Of a stretch of DNA of 64,000 nucleotides, positions 55,495-63,351 are shown one piece after another. The DNA is from Dorea sp. 5-2 (GTDB lineage Bacteria; Bacillota; Clostridia; Lachnospirales; Lachnospiraceae), in contig NZ_KE159715.1 of NCBI RefSeq assembly GCF_000403455.2, positions 524,719 to 588,718 on the forward strand, given 5' to 3'. Under the pieces are notes generated by a model. It was given only the letters and a program-made list of their open reading frames with translations. It did not search any database and was not told the origin of the DNA. Numbering within the stretch: the first letter of the stretch is position 1; each line of letters begins with the position of its first letter. A program made the translations under genes and the position numbers.

Positions 55495-56250
55495 ATGGTA
55501 AACGGTATTAATATATTTCGTGAATATTTCAGTAATTTTAAAGATCAGTATACGGTGATCGGCGGCTTTGCCTGTGATCTTTTGATGAACGATGCAGGTC
55601 TTGATTTCAGGCAGACCGTAGACATCGATATGGTGTTGACGGTCGAGGCTCTGACTACAGATTTCGCAAAAGCCTTCTGGTTATTTATCGAAACTGGCGG
55701 TTATCATGCCAGACAGCGCAGCAACGGCAAGCCAGAGTTCTATCGTTTCATAGATCCGACAAATCCAGCTTATCCCAAAATGATCGAGTTGTTTTCACGA
55801 CCGCAGAGTAATGTGGTTTTGCAGCCAGATACACATCTTATGCCGCTGCATATTGATGATGAAGTTTCCAGTCTGTCTGCTATTCTTCTCAATGACGATT
55901 ACTATCGATTTCTTTTAGATGGAAGAACCGTTACTGAGGGTATTTCCATATTGGATGTAGAGCATATCATTCCTCTGAAAATGAAAGCATGGTTGGATCT
56001 GAAAAGCAAAAAGATCGAAGGACTCCATGTAAACTCAAGGGATATAAAAAAGCACCGACTGGATGTATTCCGTTTATTCCAACTGATACAGGAGGGGCAG
56101 AAAATAATTGTTCCGAAGTCTGTCGGCGAGGACATTACACAGTTCATAGCCCAAATGCGTGAGACAGAGATCCACTTAACAGATATAGGGATTAACCGCC
56201 CGAAGGATTCTATCTTGGATATTTACAGCAATATGTATGTTACAGAATAA
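55495..56250 (+). CDS. Nucleotidyltransferase-fold protein, AbiEii-like candidate toxin
   Basis: A 251-residue protein with the polymerase-beta-type nucleotidyltransferase start: VIGGFACDLL (GG motif) and, after 15 residues, RQTVDIDMVL, giving the two catalytic Asp of the DID motif. Later parts resemble AbiEii toxins: ISILDVEHIIPLKMKAWLDL (invariant Lys and Ala) and DIKKHRLDVFRL, matching the usual K(D/H)-x2-D segment. AbiEii toxins use GTP or other nucleotides to modify tRNA and cause abortive infection. AAGGAGA lies before the ATG, 12 bases after the wHTH gene. Toxicity and phage defence are inferred only. Confidence 0.7.
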   Translation: MVNGINIFREYFSNFKDQYTVIGGFACDLLMNDAGLDFRQTVDIDMVLTVEALTTDFAKAFWLFIETGGYHARQRSNGKPEFYRFIDPTNPAYPKMIELFSRPQSNVVLQPDTHLMPLHIDDEVSSLSAILLNDDYYRFLLDGRTVTEGISILDVEHIIPLKMKAWLDLKSKKIEGLHVNSRDIKKHRLDVFRLFQLIQEGQKIIVPKSVGEDITQFIAQMRETEIHLTDIGINRPKDSILDIYSNMYVTE

Positions 56251-56286
56251 CACGACAAAATTATTCTAAATTCACAAAGGAGAATT

Positions 56287-56355
56287 GTGGATAGAGAAAA
56301 TAACGATTATGAAGGGGATTATGTGCAGGAAAAGCAGATGTATTCCCGTCATTGA
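56287..56355 (+). CDS. Possible 22-residue small ORF
   Basis: A GTG codon four bases after AAAGGAG opens a frame for a charged 22-residue peptide ending at 56355. It lies 37 bases after the nucleotidyltransferase gene. It has no hydrophobic part or cysteine, so it does not look like a signalling-peptide precursor; it may be a remnant or chance. Confidence 0.2.
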   Translation: MDRENNDYEGDYVQEKQMYSRH

Positions 56356-56368
56356 TCCGATTTGGTGA

Positions 56369-56397
56369 TTGAGAATTTTTGCCAGATAAATTATAAT
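56369..56397 (+). promoter_or_regulatory. Promoter of the LytTR/kinase operon
   Basis: TTGAGA (56369-56374) and TATAAT (56392-56397) have exact 17-base spacing, 34 bases before the regulator ATG. No AGTTTAGG repeats are present here, so autoregulation through that site is not apparent. Confidence 0.7.
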
Positions 56398-56431
56398 GGA
56401 AAAGATAGATTTCCTATGAGGTGGCGGTATT

Positions 56432-57142
56432 ATGTATAACATTGCAATTTGTGATGACGAGCAGGATTTTGTGGCAGAGCTTGAGGAAATGATCCGGAAA
56501 TATGCCGGTGAAACAGGCATAGAAATACGTACAGTAACATTTAAGAATGGTTTGGAATTAACCGAGTGTAATAAAATAGAACTGGATCTTATCTTTCTGG
56601 ATATCCAGATGGATACCATGAACGGCATGGAAGCGGCAAAGCACATCCGGAAAAAGGATGAGAAAGTCAGCATTATCTTTTTGACTTCTCTGGCAAAATA
56701 CGCTCTGGCAGGATATGAATACCGTGCCTGGAACTATATTATCAAGCCGATCGCCTATGTACGTCTGAAGAATGAACTGGATAAGTGGCTTAAGAATTAC
56801 AGGCGTGACGATAAGAAATACATCCTTGTACAGAATGGAGAGGGACAGCACAGGATAGATCTGAATACACTCCGGTATCTGGAGACTTATAACCGGAACG
56901 TGAAACTGCATACGGATAAGGGCGGGATTATTTCCTATAAGAAAATGAGAGAGCTTGAGGCGGAGCTGACGGAGGCTCATTTTCTGCGCTGTCATTCCAG
57001 CTATCTGGTGAACCTCCTTTTTGTAAAGAGGGTGGGCAAGCTGGAACTGGAATTGACCACTGGAGAGAAACTGCCGATCAGTCAGCCTAAACGGAAGCTT
57101 GTGATGGAGAAGCTGGCGGATTACTGGGGGGACAGGTTGTAA
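56432..57142 (+). CDS. LytTR-family response regulator (AgrA/VirR-like)
   Basis: A 236-residue regulator. The receiver domain has ICDDEQ, phospho-acceptor Asp 57 in LIFLDIQMD, the Thr in FLTSL and the Lys in NYIIKPI. The C-terminal LytTR DNA-binding domain (about 130-232) shows HRIDLNTLRYLETYNRNVKLHT in part and FLRCHSSYLVNLLFVKRV (key: CHxSYLVN). Such proteins bind pairs of 9-10 base direct repeats about 21 bases apart; such a repeat occurs at 59840. The stop overlaps the start of the first kinase gene by one base (TAATG). Confidence 0.92.
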   Translation: MYNIAICDDEQDFVAELEEMIRKYAGETGIEIRTVTFKNGLELTECNKIELDLIFLDIQMDTMNGMEAAKHIRKKDEKVSIIFLTSLAKYALAGYEYRAWNYIIKPIAYVRLKNELDKWLKNYRRDDKKYILVQNGEGQHRIDLNTLRYLETYNRNVKLHTDKGGIISYKKMRELEAELTEAHFLRCHSSYLVNLLFVKRVGKLELELTTGEKLPISQPKRKLVMEKLADYWGDRL

Positions 57143-58437
57143 TGGGGCTTTATTATATTCTGGATTTTATCATGACAGTGTCAGAAGTGGCAGGCTTGTA
57201 TATGATTTACATACATTTATGTAAAAATCCTCGTTTTTCTTCTCCATTTTGGAAATTTCTTCCGGCATGTGTCAATTTTTGTATAGCATGGATTACGACA
57301 TGGTTAACATCATTAGGTGCATATAAATTTTTTTTAACAGCTGTGATCTACATTGTTTGTTTAAACATAATTTACAAGGATTCTATTTCTCAGGGAATTG
57401 TGTGTTACGAATTGTTTATTTTGCTGGTAGTATACCTGCCTGAAATAATCAGTATTCCCTGTTTACAGTGGTTATATGGGGAAGCTGCGCTGGTTGAAGT
57501 AGACGGGGTACATATGCTTCGGTGGGAAATATATGTATTTGCTTTGATCATCAGGGCATTTGTACTAATTGGTATCCATATGCTGGTCAGGAACTGGCGG
57601 TATCGGTTCGGAAGGAAAGATACGCTGGTTGTATCACTAAGTTTTTCGATTGCATTAGCGGTTAACATGTTATCTGCTTATGAATACTTGAATTTAGGGA
57701 TATTGTCCAATTCACTCGTGTATATTATTAATATATTTCTTGTAGTCAGTTTTGTTGTAAGCTTCCTGTATTCTAAAAATACAGTTTGTATCCGGGAGCA
57801 GGAGTTAAAGAAACAGCAGACCATAGAGAGAATGAACCAGCAGTTTTCGTATTATCAGGAGAGAGCGAAAGATGAGGAACGCGTGCGTGCGCTGTACCAT
57901 GATATGAAAAATCATCTGCTCATCCTGGAGAGACAGAACAGTGCAGAGACGAAACAGATGGTATCGGATCTTCGCCGGCGGATTTCGGATTATGAGGAGT
58001 ATATCCACACGGGAAATGAGTTTTTGGATGTTATCATTCACGATAAGGCGAAGAAAGCCAAAGAACAGCAGATAGATTTCTCGGCGGTGCTCCACTTTGA
58101 GGATGGCGGTTTTATCGAGCCGATGGATCTGAGTACCATTTTTGGCAATGCGTTGGATAATGCGATCGAGGCGAGTGTGAAGCTGCCGCCAGAGCAGAGG
58201 TTGATCACGGTAAAAGCGGGATGTGTACGGGAAATGTTATCTGTCGTATTTGAGAATAATTGCCGGCAGGGGGAGGCGGAATATAAGCATACTACCAAAT
58301 CAGACTGTTTTTTGCATGGATTCGGAATTCAGAATATGAAGACGGCGGTAGAAAAATACGGCGGTCAATGTCTGATCCAACAGAAGTTCGGACAGTTTAC
58401 AGTGAAGATTATTTTGCCGTTGCCGGAAGAAAAATGA
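57142..58437 (+). CDS. GHKL sensor histidine kinase (AgrC-like), copy 1
   Basis: A 431-residue kinase. The N-terminal 215 residues hold six or seven membrane segments, the likely peptide or stress sensor. The H box is YHDMKNHLLIL with His 253, then an N box in FGNALDNAIEA and a G box GFGIQNMKTAVEKYGG. Residues 247-359 are encoded by a 339-base stretch repeated in the next gene with only six silent differences. The gene is coupled to the LytTR regulator by TAATG overlap. No AgrB/AgrD genes are present. Confidence 0.9.
   Translation: MGLYYILDFIMTVSEVAGLYMIYIHLCKNPRFSSPFWKFLPACVNFCIAWITTWLTSLGAYKFFLTAVIYIVCLNIIYKDSISQGIVCYELFILLVVYLPEIISIPCLQWLYGEAALVEVDGVHMLRWEIYVFALIIRAFVLIGIHMLVRNWRYRFGRKDTLVVSLSFSIALAVNMLSAYEYLNLGILSNSLVYIINIFLVVSFVVSFLYSKNTVCIREQELKKQQTIERMNQQFSYYQERAKDEERVRALYHDMKNHLLILERQNSAETKQMVSDLRRRISDYEEYIHTGNEFLDVIIHDKAKKAKEQQIDFSAVLHFEDGGFIEPMDLSTIFGNALDNAIEASVKLPPEQRLITVKAGCVREMLSVVFENNCRQGEAEYKHTTKSDCFLHGFGIQNMKTAVEKYGGQCLIQQKFGQFTVKIILPLPEEK
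57880..58218 (+). repeat. 339-bp near-identical repeat, copy 1 (kinase core)
   Basis: Matches 59214-59552 at a constant offset of 1334 with six substitutions by my count, all synonymous and without gaps. It covers the phospho-acceptor helix pair and the N-box region of the kinase; identity ends sharply on both sides. Confidence 0.95.
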
Positions 58438-58496
58438 GCAGTCAAAGCGAAGGATTGTGATGGGAGATGGAAGGGGTGCCCCAAGGAGAGGGTGTA

Positions 58497-59762
58497 ATGT
58501 GGATATATCGTGTAATGGATATTCTGGGTACGTTAGGTGATGTGATCGCACTCGGCTTTATTATGACTGGAATATGCAAAGAAAATAGAAATAAATATGT
58601 GAAATATTTGCCGTGTGTATTATTTTTCTGTTTTGTGTATATGTGGACATGGGTGATCCGGGATCAGACGTTCAAAATGCCGGCGATCATTATTGCGGGA
58701 ACTGTTTTTATTAAATTGTGTTACAGGGATAAATGGTTTAACGGCATTATCTGCATGTTTTTGCTTTATGCGGAGATTATCTTGGGAGAAACCATTGCCG
58801 GAAGTATTCTTTCTCATTTTTTTGATCCGCTTACGGTGAAAATAGGAAATGAAATATTTATGAGATGGCAGACGTATTTTGGATTTTTTATCGTGATGCT
58901 CCTGCTGTCTTTTGGAATATCCCGTCTGTTCCGTAACTTTCAATATGAGACAACTCTGAAAGATTTTATATTGATATTTGTAAGTTACATTTTTTTGATA
59001 ATCATATTTCTGGATGATATAACCATAAAAAGCGGGAACTATAATCTGGAACATCATATAATGAGCAGCGCCCTGGCAATTATATTCACTGTACAGCTCT
59101 TATATATGAAAAACTATACGTTGTTGAAAAAGGTGGAACAGCAGGAGCAATTTACGATTGAAAGGATGAAGGAGCAGTTCGCGTATTACAGGGAAAAAGA
59201 AGATGACGAGAAGCGCGTGCGTGCGCTGTACCATGATATGAAAAATCATCTGCTCATCCTGGAGAGACAGAACAGTGCAGAGACAAAGCAGATGGTATCA
59301 GATCTTCGCCGGCGGATTTCGGATTATGAGGAGTATATCCACACGGGAAATGAGTTTTTGGATGTTATCATCCATGATAAGGCGAAGAAAGCCAAAGAAC
59401 AGCAGATAGATTTCTCGGCGGTGCTCCACTTTGAGGATGGCGGTTTTATCGAGCCGATGGATCTGAGTACCATTTTTGGCAATGCGTTGGATAATGCGAT
59501 CGAGGCGAGTGTGAAGCTGCCGCCAGAGCAGAGGCTGATCACGGTAAAAGCGCGCAGTATCCATGACGTGCTGATGATCGTGTTTGAGAATCATGCGGCA
59601 GCGGGGAGAATGAATGGTACGTCAAAAGAAGATGGATTTCTGCACGGATTTGGAATTCCCAATATCCAAAAGGCAGTAGAGAAGTATAACGGAGAGTGTG
59701 TGATCCGGCAGGAGGATGGGAAGTTTGTAATGAAAAATATCATACCGTTACCGGAAACTTAA
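58497..59762 (+). CDS. GHKL sensor histidine kinase (AgrC-like), copy 2
   Basis: A 421-residue kinase with a similar plan: about six membrane segments in the first 205 residues, His 246 in YHDMKNHLLIL, N box FGNALDNAIEA and a G box GFGIPNIQKAVEKYNGE. The sensor part has no clear sequence similarity to copy 1 beyond topology, whereas residues 240-352 are identical in protein sequence. ATG 58497 follows AAGGAGAGG; an in-frame ATG at 58467 is badly placed to GGGAG. It lies 59 bases after copy 1 and ends at a strong terminator, so both kinases could feed the same LytTR regulator. Confidence 0.88.
   Translation: MWIYRVMDILGTLGDVIALGFIMTGICKENRNKYVKYLPCVLFFCFVYMWTWVIRDQTFKMPAIIIAGTVFIKLCYRDKWFNGIICMFLLYAEIILGETIAGSILSHFFDPLTVKIGNEIFMRWQTYFGFFIVMLLLSFGISRLFRNFQYETTLKDFILIFVSYIFLIIIFLDDITIKSGNYNLEHHIMSSALAIIFTVQLLYMKNYTLLKKVEQQEQFTIERMKEQFAYYREKEDDEKRVRALYHDMKNHLLILERQNSAETKQMVSDLRRRISDYEEYIHTGNEFLDVIIHDKAKKAKEQQIDFSAVLHFEDGGFIEPMDLSTIFGNALDNAIEASVKLPPEQRLITVKARSIHDVLMIVFENHAAAGRMNGTSKEDGFLHGFGIPNIQKAVEKYNGECVIRQEDGKFVMKNIIPLPET
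59214..59552 (+). repeat. 339-bp near-identical repeat, copy 2 (kinase core)
   Basis: Partner of 57880-58218. The six differences lie in an ACG-AAA/ACA-AAG pair, a TCG/TCA, an ATT-CAC/ATC-CAT pair and a TTG/CTG codon, none changing the protein. Confidence 0.95.
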
Positions 59763-59770
59763 GTTCAGTG

Positions 59771-59805
59771 AAAGCCATGAGATGAGAAAAGTCTTGTGGC
59801 TTTTT
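59771..59805 (+). terminator. Terminator after the LytTR/kinase operon
   Basis: AAAGCCATGAGA (59771-59782) pairs with TCTTGTGGCTTT (59792-59803) with two G-T pairs; the T-run continues to 59805. Confidence 0.85.
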
Positions 59806-59839
59806 GCATTTCTGTCAACTGCTTGTTATGTCGTTTCTG

Positions 59840-59908
59840 ATTAGTTTAGGCGGTCGTTATATTAGTTTAGGCAATGCATATTGAAAAAATGATCCATGGG
59901 AGTATTCT
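59840..59908 (+). promoter_or_regulatory. LytTR-type direct repeats and promoter of the BceAB-like transporter
   Basis: ATTAGTTTAGGC occurs at 59840-59851 and again, identical, at 59861-59872, a 21-base period as for LytTR regulators. Eight bases later TTGAAA (59881-59886) and TATTCT (59903-59908, 16-base spacing) form a promoter. Binding upstream of the -35 fits activation. Confidence 0.75.
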
Positions 59909-59939
59909 GAGTTATAAAGAGAAATAAGGAGGAACTCTC

Positions 59940-60698
59940 ATGTTAAAAGTAGAACATTTATTCAAAAGTTATAAGACAGGAAAGATAACGTATGAGGTGT
60001 TAAAGGACGTCTGTTTCGAGGTGAAAAAGGGGGAATTTGCGGCGGTCATGGGGGCGTCCGGAAGCGGTAAGACAACCATGCTCAACTGTATTTCCTGTTT
60101 CCATCCCTGCGATAAGGGGGAGATCACTTTGAACGGTATCAGCCTTTCAAGGCTTGGGGAAGAGGAGATCGCGAAGGTGCGGAACGAGCAGTTAGGCTTT
60201 GTATTCCAGGATTTTATGCTGCTTGACGGTCTCACCGTGTTTGAGAATGTGTGTGTGCCGAAGGTGATCCGGGGAGAGGATTATCAATTGATGGAGGAAA
60301 AAGCGGGAAGACTCCTGCGGTTATTCGGCATTGAACAGATTGCAGATAAATATCCGGCAGAGATTTCCGGCGGGCAGAAGCAGAGGACGGCGGTAGCGCG
60401 TTCTCTCATGAACGATCCGCTTGCGATCCTTGCCGATGAGCCGACGGGGAACTTAGACAGCCGTTCCAGCGAGGCGGTCATCCAGGCATTTATTGAGGCG
60501 AAGAAAACCCTGGGAGCAACGACGCTGATGGTGACGCACGATACCTTCTCCGCAAGCTATTGTGACCGTGTGATCATGATGAAGGACGGGAAGGTTCATT
60601 CAGAACTGATCAACAATGGAGACAGGAGAGCATTTTTAGAGAAGCTTCTGGATGTGTTGAGGAAATTGAATGGTGGTGAGAACGATGACGCTGCTTAA
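59940..60698 (+). CDS. ABC transporter ATP-binding protein (BceA/MacB type)
   Basis: A 252-residue ATPase. Walker A is GASGSGKTT, the signature is ISGGQKQR, Walker B is LAILADEPTGNLDS, and the Q-loop is FVFQDFMLLDGLTVFENV. This subtype (with DEPTGNLDS) drives FtsX-type permeases in mechanotransmission, typically for resistance to bacitracin or cationic antimicrobial peptides. AAGGAGG precedes the ATG. The permease gene overlaps its end. Direct repeats upstream suggest LytTR control in addition to or in place of the BceRS-like pair at 52671. Confidence 0.9.
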   Translation: MLKVEHLFKSYKTGKITYEVLKDVCFEVKKGEFAAVMGASGSGKTTMLNCISCFHPCDKGEITLNGISLSRLGEEEIAKVRNEQLGFVFQDFMLLDGLTVFENVCVPKVIRGEDYQLMEEKAGRLLRLFGIEQIADKYPAEISGGQKQRTAVARSLMNDPLAILADEPTGNLDSRSSEAVIQAFIEAKKTLGATTLMVTHDTFSASYCDRVIMMKDGKVHSELINNGDRRAFLEKLLDVLRKLNGGENDDAA

Positions 60699-62817
60699 TG
60701 TGTTAAATAAACTGAGGAAATATAATAAAGGGAACTACAGACAATTCAGTCTGTGCTTTTCGCTGTCTGTCTTATTGGTGTCAGCCCTGACGCTTTTTAT
60801 GCAAAGCCCCTTCGTGCAGAGCCGGCTGCCGGCCGGCGGGGATTCCAGAAAAACGCTGTATATGGTATATGCGGTGGCTGTAACGGGATGTGTACTGTTC
60901 ACCATTTATGCAACGGGGCTGTTTCTGCGCTTTAAGAGCCGGGAGGCGGGGATCCTCATGGCGCTTGGAACGGCGAAAGGTATGCTTTCAAGAACGATAA
61001 TGAAAGAGATGCTCCTGCTTATTGGGAGATTATCTGCGGTCAGCATTCTTGCGGGCGGTATGATCGCATTTGGTTTTGGCAAATTATACGAGTATCTGAT
61101 CCAGAGTGTGGAAGGCGATGGATTTGGGTTATCCTGGTCTGGTTTCATTGGCTCGGCTGCGTTCGTATTGACGATATCTGTTATGATCATGGGAATGACG
61201 GGCAGATTTTTGAAACGGGCAGATCTAATTGAGATCTTAAATGAGGAGCGCAGAACGGAGCCGATCAGGAAAAATGTTGACCGGAAATATCTGGTTACAG
61301 GCCTGATCTTGATCGCGCTGGGAATATTGGGCGGACTTATCGTTCCGTTTGTGATCAGTATGGTCTTTAAAATGGTGCTCGGCGGTTTCACGTATGCTTT
61401 TTACATTTTGGTATTGATCGGTCTGTACCGGATCATGGTATATTCGATCGCGGTCCACAAGCGGGGGAAAAATCCGCAGAAATACTACAGGCACCTGATC
61501 TCGTTTGGAATGTTGAAATTTCAGGGAGTGTCTGTTGTACGCAATATGCTGATCATCACGCTTCTTCTGGCAGGCGCTTTATTTGCGATATTCTACTCTG
61601 CAACGAATTATATCCAGGGGGCGTCGGCCGCGGCGGGCGAGGAGAATGATATGTCCTGCCGATATCTTGGGGATGCAGAAGGGTTAACGATGGATGATGT
61701 GAAGGCTGCTGCTTCGGAGTATGGCGTAGAGATCACGGATTACCGGGAGGCAGAGATGGCGCGTCTGCTTGGCAGCGGGGTGGCAAGGGAGAATTATGAT
61801 GAGAATGGTATGCTGATGGAAGAGTACCGGGAGAAGGACTATTATAAGAATTTTATCAGTGCCGGCGGATTTTCGGAGGCGGCAGGACAGAAAGTAGAGG
61901 TAGAGCCTGGAACTTACCTGTATGTCAACCGGGAAAATAATACGGAAAATTATTGGTTTTTACCGGATGATCTGGATATGGCGGAGAATACGGATACAGG
62001 GGTAAGAAAAGAGCTTGCCTTTGCGGGAACCGTAGAATACAGCAGTTTCTTCTATGGCCGCGGGCAGGACGGGGATGCGGTCTATATTTTAAATGATGAG
62101 GATTTTGCCGAGTTAAAAGAGGGATTGTCCAAGGAGTTTCAGATGACGCAGGTACTGTTTAACGTGTCAGAGACGGGGGATGCTTACGCATTTTCCAAGG
62201 AATTGTATGCGCGGTACTGTGATTCGATATCGGAACGTATGCGTGTGATCGCGTCCTATGATGAATACCGGGCGGGGGTGGAAGCGGATTATGATTACGG
62301 CGAGCCGGTTGTGCTTTATCCAAAGCGTCCGGAGATCGAAGTGGACTGGAAATACAGCCCGGTGTTTGTTCCACTTCTAAAGCGGAACTTTGTGCTGACT
62401 TATGCAACGCTGTTGTTGATATTTATTTTTGTATCGGTGATCTGTCTGGTATCGGCGGGAGTGATCGGGTACACCAGAAGTATTACGGTTGCTGTGAAGA
62501 GTAAGCGTGTGCTGATGGATGTGAAGAAGCTGGGAGCCGGACAGGATTATCTGGACCGGATCTTGAAAGAACAGATAGAAAAAGTATTTGTTCTGCCGAC
62601 AGCGGCGGCGGTGATCTTGATGTTCGTCTATTATACAATGACTTTGTGGCAGAACGACGGAGTGATTTCTTCCAATGAATATCCGATGATCGGGTTTAAC
62701 GCGGCGGTCTGTATCTTGATTCTAGTATATCAGTATATTCTCTATCGTTCATCTTATAGAAGGGCTCATGGAATAATCTTTGGCGCGGGAAGAGCGGGCA
62801 TGGGAAAAAGGGGATAA
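60685..62817 (+). CDS. FtsX-like ABC permease (BceB type)
   Basis: A 710-residue permease. Its plan is that of BceB: one N-terminal helix, three FtsX-core helices (about residues 45-185), further helices to about 315, a large extracytoplasmic domain of about 250 residues (315-560) and three C-terminal helices. The large domain between helices 7 and 8 is the usual sensor of antimicrobial peptides. ATG 60685 lies after GGTGGTGAGA, inside the end of the ATPase gene; an ATG at 60670 is also possible. Together with the ATPase it would expel or detach a cell-wall-active peptide and signal to a BceS kinase. Confidence 0.9.
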   Translation: MTLLNVLNKLRKYNKGNYRQFSLCFSLSVLLVSALTLFMQSPFVQSRLPAGGDSRKTLYMVYAVAVTGCVLFTIYATGLFLRFKSREAGILMALGTAKGMLSRTIMKEMLLLIGRLSAVSILAGGMIAFGFGKLYEYLIQSVEGDGFGLSWSGFIGSAAFVLTISVMIMGMTGRFLKRADLIEILNEERRTEPIRKNVDRKYLVTGLILIALGILGGLIVPFVISMVFKMVLGGFTYAFYILVLIGLYRIMVYSIAVHKRGKNPQKYYRHLISFGMLKFQGVSVVRNMLIITLLLAGALFAIFYSATNYIQGASAAAGEENDMSCRYLGDAEGLTMDDVKAAASEYGVEITDYREAEMARLLGSGVARENYDENGMLMEEYREKDYYKNFISAGGFSEAAGQKVEVEPGTYLYVNRENNTENYWFLPDDLDMAENTDTGVRKELAFAGTVEYSSFFYGRGQDGDAVYILNDEDFAELKEGLSKEFQMTQVLFNVSETGDAYAFSKELYARYCDSISERMRVIASYDEYRAGVEADYDYGEPVVLYPKRPEIEVDWKYSPVFVPLLKRNFVLTYATLLLIFIFVSVICLVSAGVIGYTRSITVAVKSKRVLMDVKKLGAGQDYLDRILKEQIEKVFVLPTAAAVILMFVYYTMTLWQNDGVISSNEYPMIGFNAAVCILILVYQYILYRSSYRRAHGIIFGAGRAGMGKRG

Positions 62818-62824
62818 CGAGGCG

Positions 62825-63280
62825 GTGAAAGAATATAGAATCCGTATCAACGGCGGAATGGATTTTGTAGTTGTATTTCCCGAAGTGATCGGTTCCCTGA
62901 TCTCTAAGATCCGTGATCATGAAGGGGAGGAGCTGGTGGTAGGGATCGAGGAAGTGATGCCTAAGCAGATGGCGGAATATCTGCTGAGGGTGCTTAACAC
63001 GAACCGGTTTGCGGACCGTCAGTTCAGGTTCCGGCAGATATTGGAGGATCCGATCACGAAAGAGGGGCTGTATCAGGTGCTTGGGGAACAACTGCGGAGT
63101 ATGGACATCGACGATGAGAAATGCTTTGATAAGGTAGAACTGGTTGAGATGCTGACCGGAGATTCCGGATTTGAAATTGAGTGTACGATCCCGTTTCTGT
63201 GGGCGTGTAAGGATACTGCGGCAGTGTTCTTATATACATTTCCGGACGGAGAGAAGAAAAGGATACTCATTGAGTATTAG
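62825..63280 (+). CDS. Hypothetical protein, 151 residues
   Basis: I do not recognise this protein. It is soluble, has no signal peptide or membrane helix, and is rich in acidic residues, with a start KEYRIRINGGMDFVVVFPEVIGSL (first residues) and an end FLYTFPDGEKKRILIEY. The GTG at 62825 is chosen because AAGGGG lies about eleven bases upstream and the previous gene stops at 62817; a TTG at 62780 would lie inside that gene. Being eight bases after the permease stop, it may be cotranscribed with the transporter, though its frame and position do not tell a function. Confidence 0.6.
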   Translation: MKEYRIRINGGMDFVVVFPEVIGSLISKIRDHEGEELVVGIEEVMPKQMAEYLLRVLNTNRFADRQFRFRQILEDPITKEGLYQVLGEQLRSMDIDDEKCFDKVELVEMLTGDSGFEIECTIPFLWACKDTAAVFLYTFPDGEKKRILIEY

Positions 63281-63351
63281 AGTGTTTTGTGTTATACTTG
63301 GAACAAGTAATCATGTCAGATGTTGGAAAGCAGAGTAGGGAGTGACGATCA

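Noticed and set aside
56432..59762. Full agr-type quorum-sensing locus
   Set aside because: The LytTR regulator and two kinases resemble AgrA and AgrC, but no AgrB protease or AgrD peptide gene is found in the flanks, and the small ORF at 56287 has none of the features of AgrD.
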